DNA from: Hyphomicrobiales bacterium
Lineage (GTDB): Bacteria; Pseudomonadota; Alphaproteobacteria; Rhizobiales; Hyphomicrobiaceae
Assembly (NCBI GenBank): GCA_017304275.1
Contig: JAFKKW010000213.1
Location: 1-14,515, forward strand
Direction of reading: 5' to 3'
Length of the DNA: 14,515 bases
The notes under the pieces were generated by a model. The model was given only the letters and a program-made list of their open reading frames with translations. It was not told the DNA's origin and made no database searches. Below, piece by piece: positions 14,360 through 14,515 of the stretch. Numbering within the stretch: the first letter of the stretch is position 1; the number at the start of each line of letters is the position of its first letter. A program made the translations under genes and the position numbers.

Positions 14360-14387
14360 GGGGGGCCGGTTCGCTGGCGGCCCACCC
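14360..14387 (-). terminator. Possible leftward terminator hairpin
   Basis: GGGCCG (14363-14368) pairs with CGGCCC (14378-14383), extended by GGG/CCC outside with one bulged A (14384). On the leftward strand the stem is followed by AGTTTCTTGTT, a mixed T-rich tract. It could end a leftward transcript coming from beyond the window. The T-run is imperfect, so confidence is low. Confidence 0.3.
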
Positions 14388-14515
14388 CGAACGACAAGGT
14401 TTCACGCCCGGTTCATCTCCGAACCAAAAGCGAAGAACCCCATTGACAAGGGCGTTTTAGATGATCTCTCTCAAATCGAATTGAGACCGAAGATTCGACA
14501 AGCCTACGCCTGTAG

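Larger units (their letters stand above)
8972..14515. mobile_element. Left part of an integrative element inserted at tRNA-Arg
   Basis: From the tRNA to the right edge all genes read leftward and encode DNA-recombination proteins: one large serine recombinase, two tyrosine recombinases and an excisionase-type HTH protein. The non-coding stretches are visibly more A/T-rich than the B12 region and carry inverted and tandem repeats. No cargo, conjugation or phage structural gene is seen, so whether this is a genomic island, ICE or prophage cannot be told. Two stacked elements, one tyrosine-driven and one serine-driven, are an alternative reading. Confidence 0.7.
14201..14515. other. Gene-free stretch at the right edge with two hairpins
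   Basis: No convincing coding region is seen; the open frames here lack family features and good starts. It holds the nested palindrome at 14278-14321, the GC hairpin at 14360-14387 and an A/T-rich tail with TTGACA at 14443-14448 that lacks a convincing -10 partner. It is probably the control region of the excisionase-recombinase operon. Confidence 0.5.

Noticed and set aside
14389..14460. Direct repeat of the tRNA 3' end (attR) near the right edge
   Set aside because: Only short partial matches such as GCCCGGTTC were seen; no copy of the T arm plus acceptor sequence is present.
1..14515. CRISPR arrays, toxin-antitoxin pairs, insertion sequences or anti-phage systems
   Set aside because: No regularly spaced repeats, DDE transposases or recognisable defence or toxin families were found on either strand.

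Overview
The window looks like alphaproteobacterial chromosome, most likely Hyphomicrobiales (Rhizobiales), with a mobile element entering from the right at a tRNA-Arg gene. Four things support this lineage: the aerobic cobalamin gene set (cobA SUMT, cobB, cobQ, cobU/P, cobD, cobS, bluB), a DUF1636 metal-binding protein beside it, an NDUFS4-type complex I accessory subunit, and promoters of the TTGAC-N17-CTATnT type. The lineage call is an inference from gene content; no rRNA or marker gene is present.

Layout. Positions 2-1579 (+): the 3' part of cobS, then cobD. Positions 1591-2940 (-): an NADP-type glutamate dehydrogenase, convergent with cobD. Positions 3102-5125 (-): cobU-cobQ, with a 4-nt start/stop overlap. 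Positions 5126-5242: a divergent control region with a well-formed promoter facing right. Positions 5243-8469 (+): DUF1636 protein, cobA, cobB and bluB, the last three overlapping or touching. Positions 8554-8859 (+): NDUFS4-family subunit. Positions 8937-9013 (+): tRNA-Arg(UCU), with its own promoter and an encoded CCA.

Together the B12 genes cover entry into the corrin pathway (CobA), a,c-amidation (CobB), the remaining side-chain amidations (CobQ), aminopropanol attachment (CobD), nucleotide loop activation (CobU), lower-ligand synthesis (BluB) and loop assembly (CobS). The middle of the ring pathway (cobI, G, J, M, F, K, L, H), the cobaltochelatase (cobNST) and cobT are not in this window.

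From the tRNA to the right edge everything reads leftward and belongs to a recombinase-rich mobile element. In transcription order it has a small excisionase-type HTH protein, a 574-aa tyrosine recombinase, a 352-aa tyrosine recombinase overlapping it by 4 nt, a short unrecognised ORF, and a 540-aa large serine recombinase. The serine recombinase reads antisense into the 3' half of the tRNA: its last 13 residues and its stop codon are tRNA sequence. The non-coding gaps of the element hold phased 9-bp repeats, a 9-bp inverted repeat, a 14-bp perfect palindrome and a nested 44-nt palindrome. No second copy of the tRNA 3' end was seen by eye, so the right end of the element lies outside the window.

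The most unusual content is this recombinase module: two coupled tyrosine recombinases, an Xis-like protein and a serine recombinase whose C-terminus is set by the attachment site. The B12 half is recognisable biology, with the DUF1636 protein as its least understood part.
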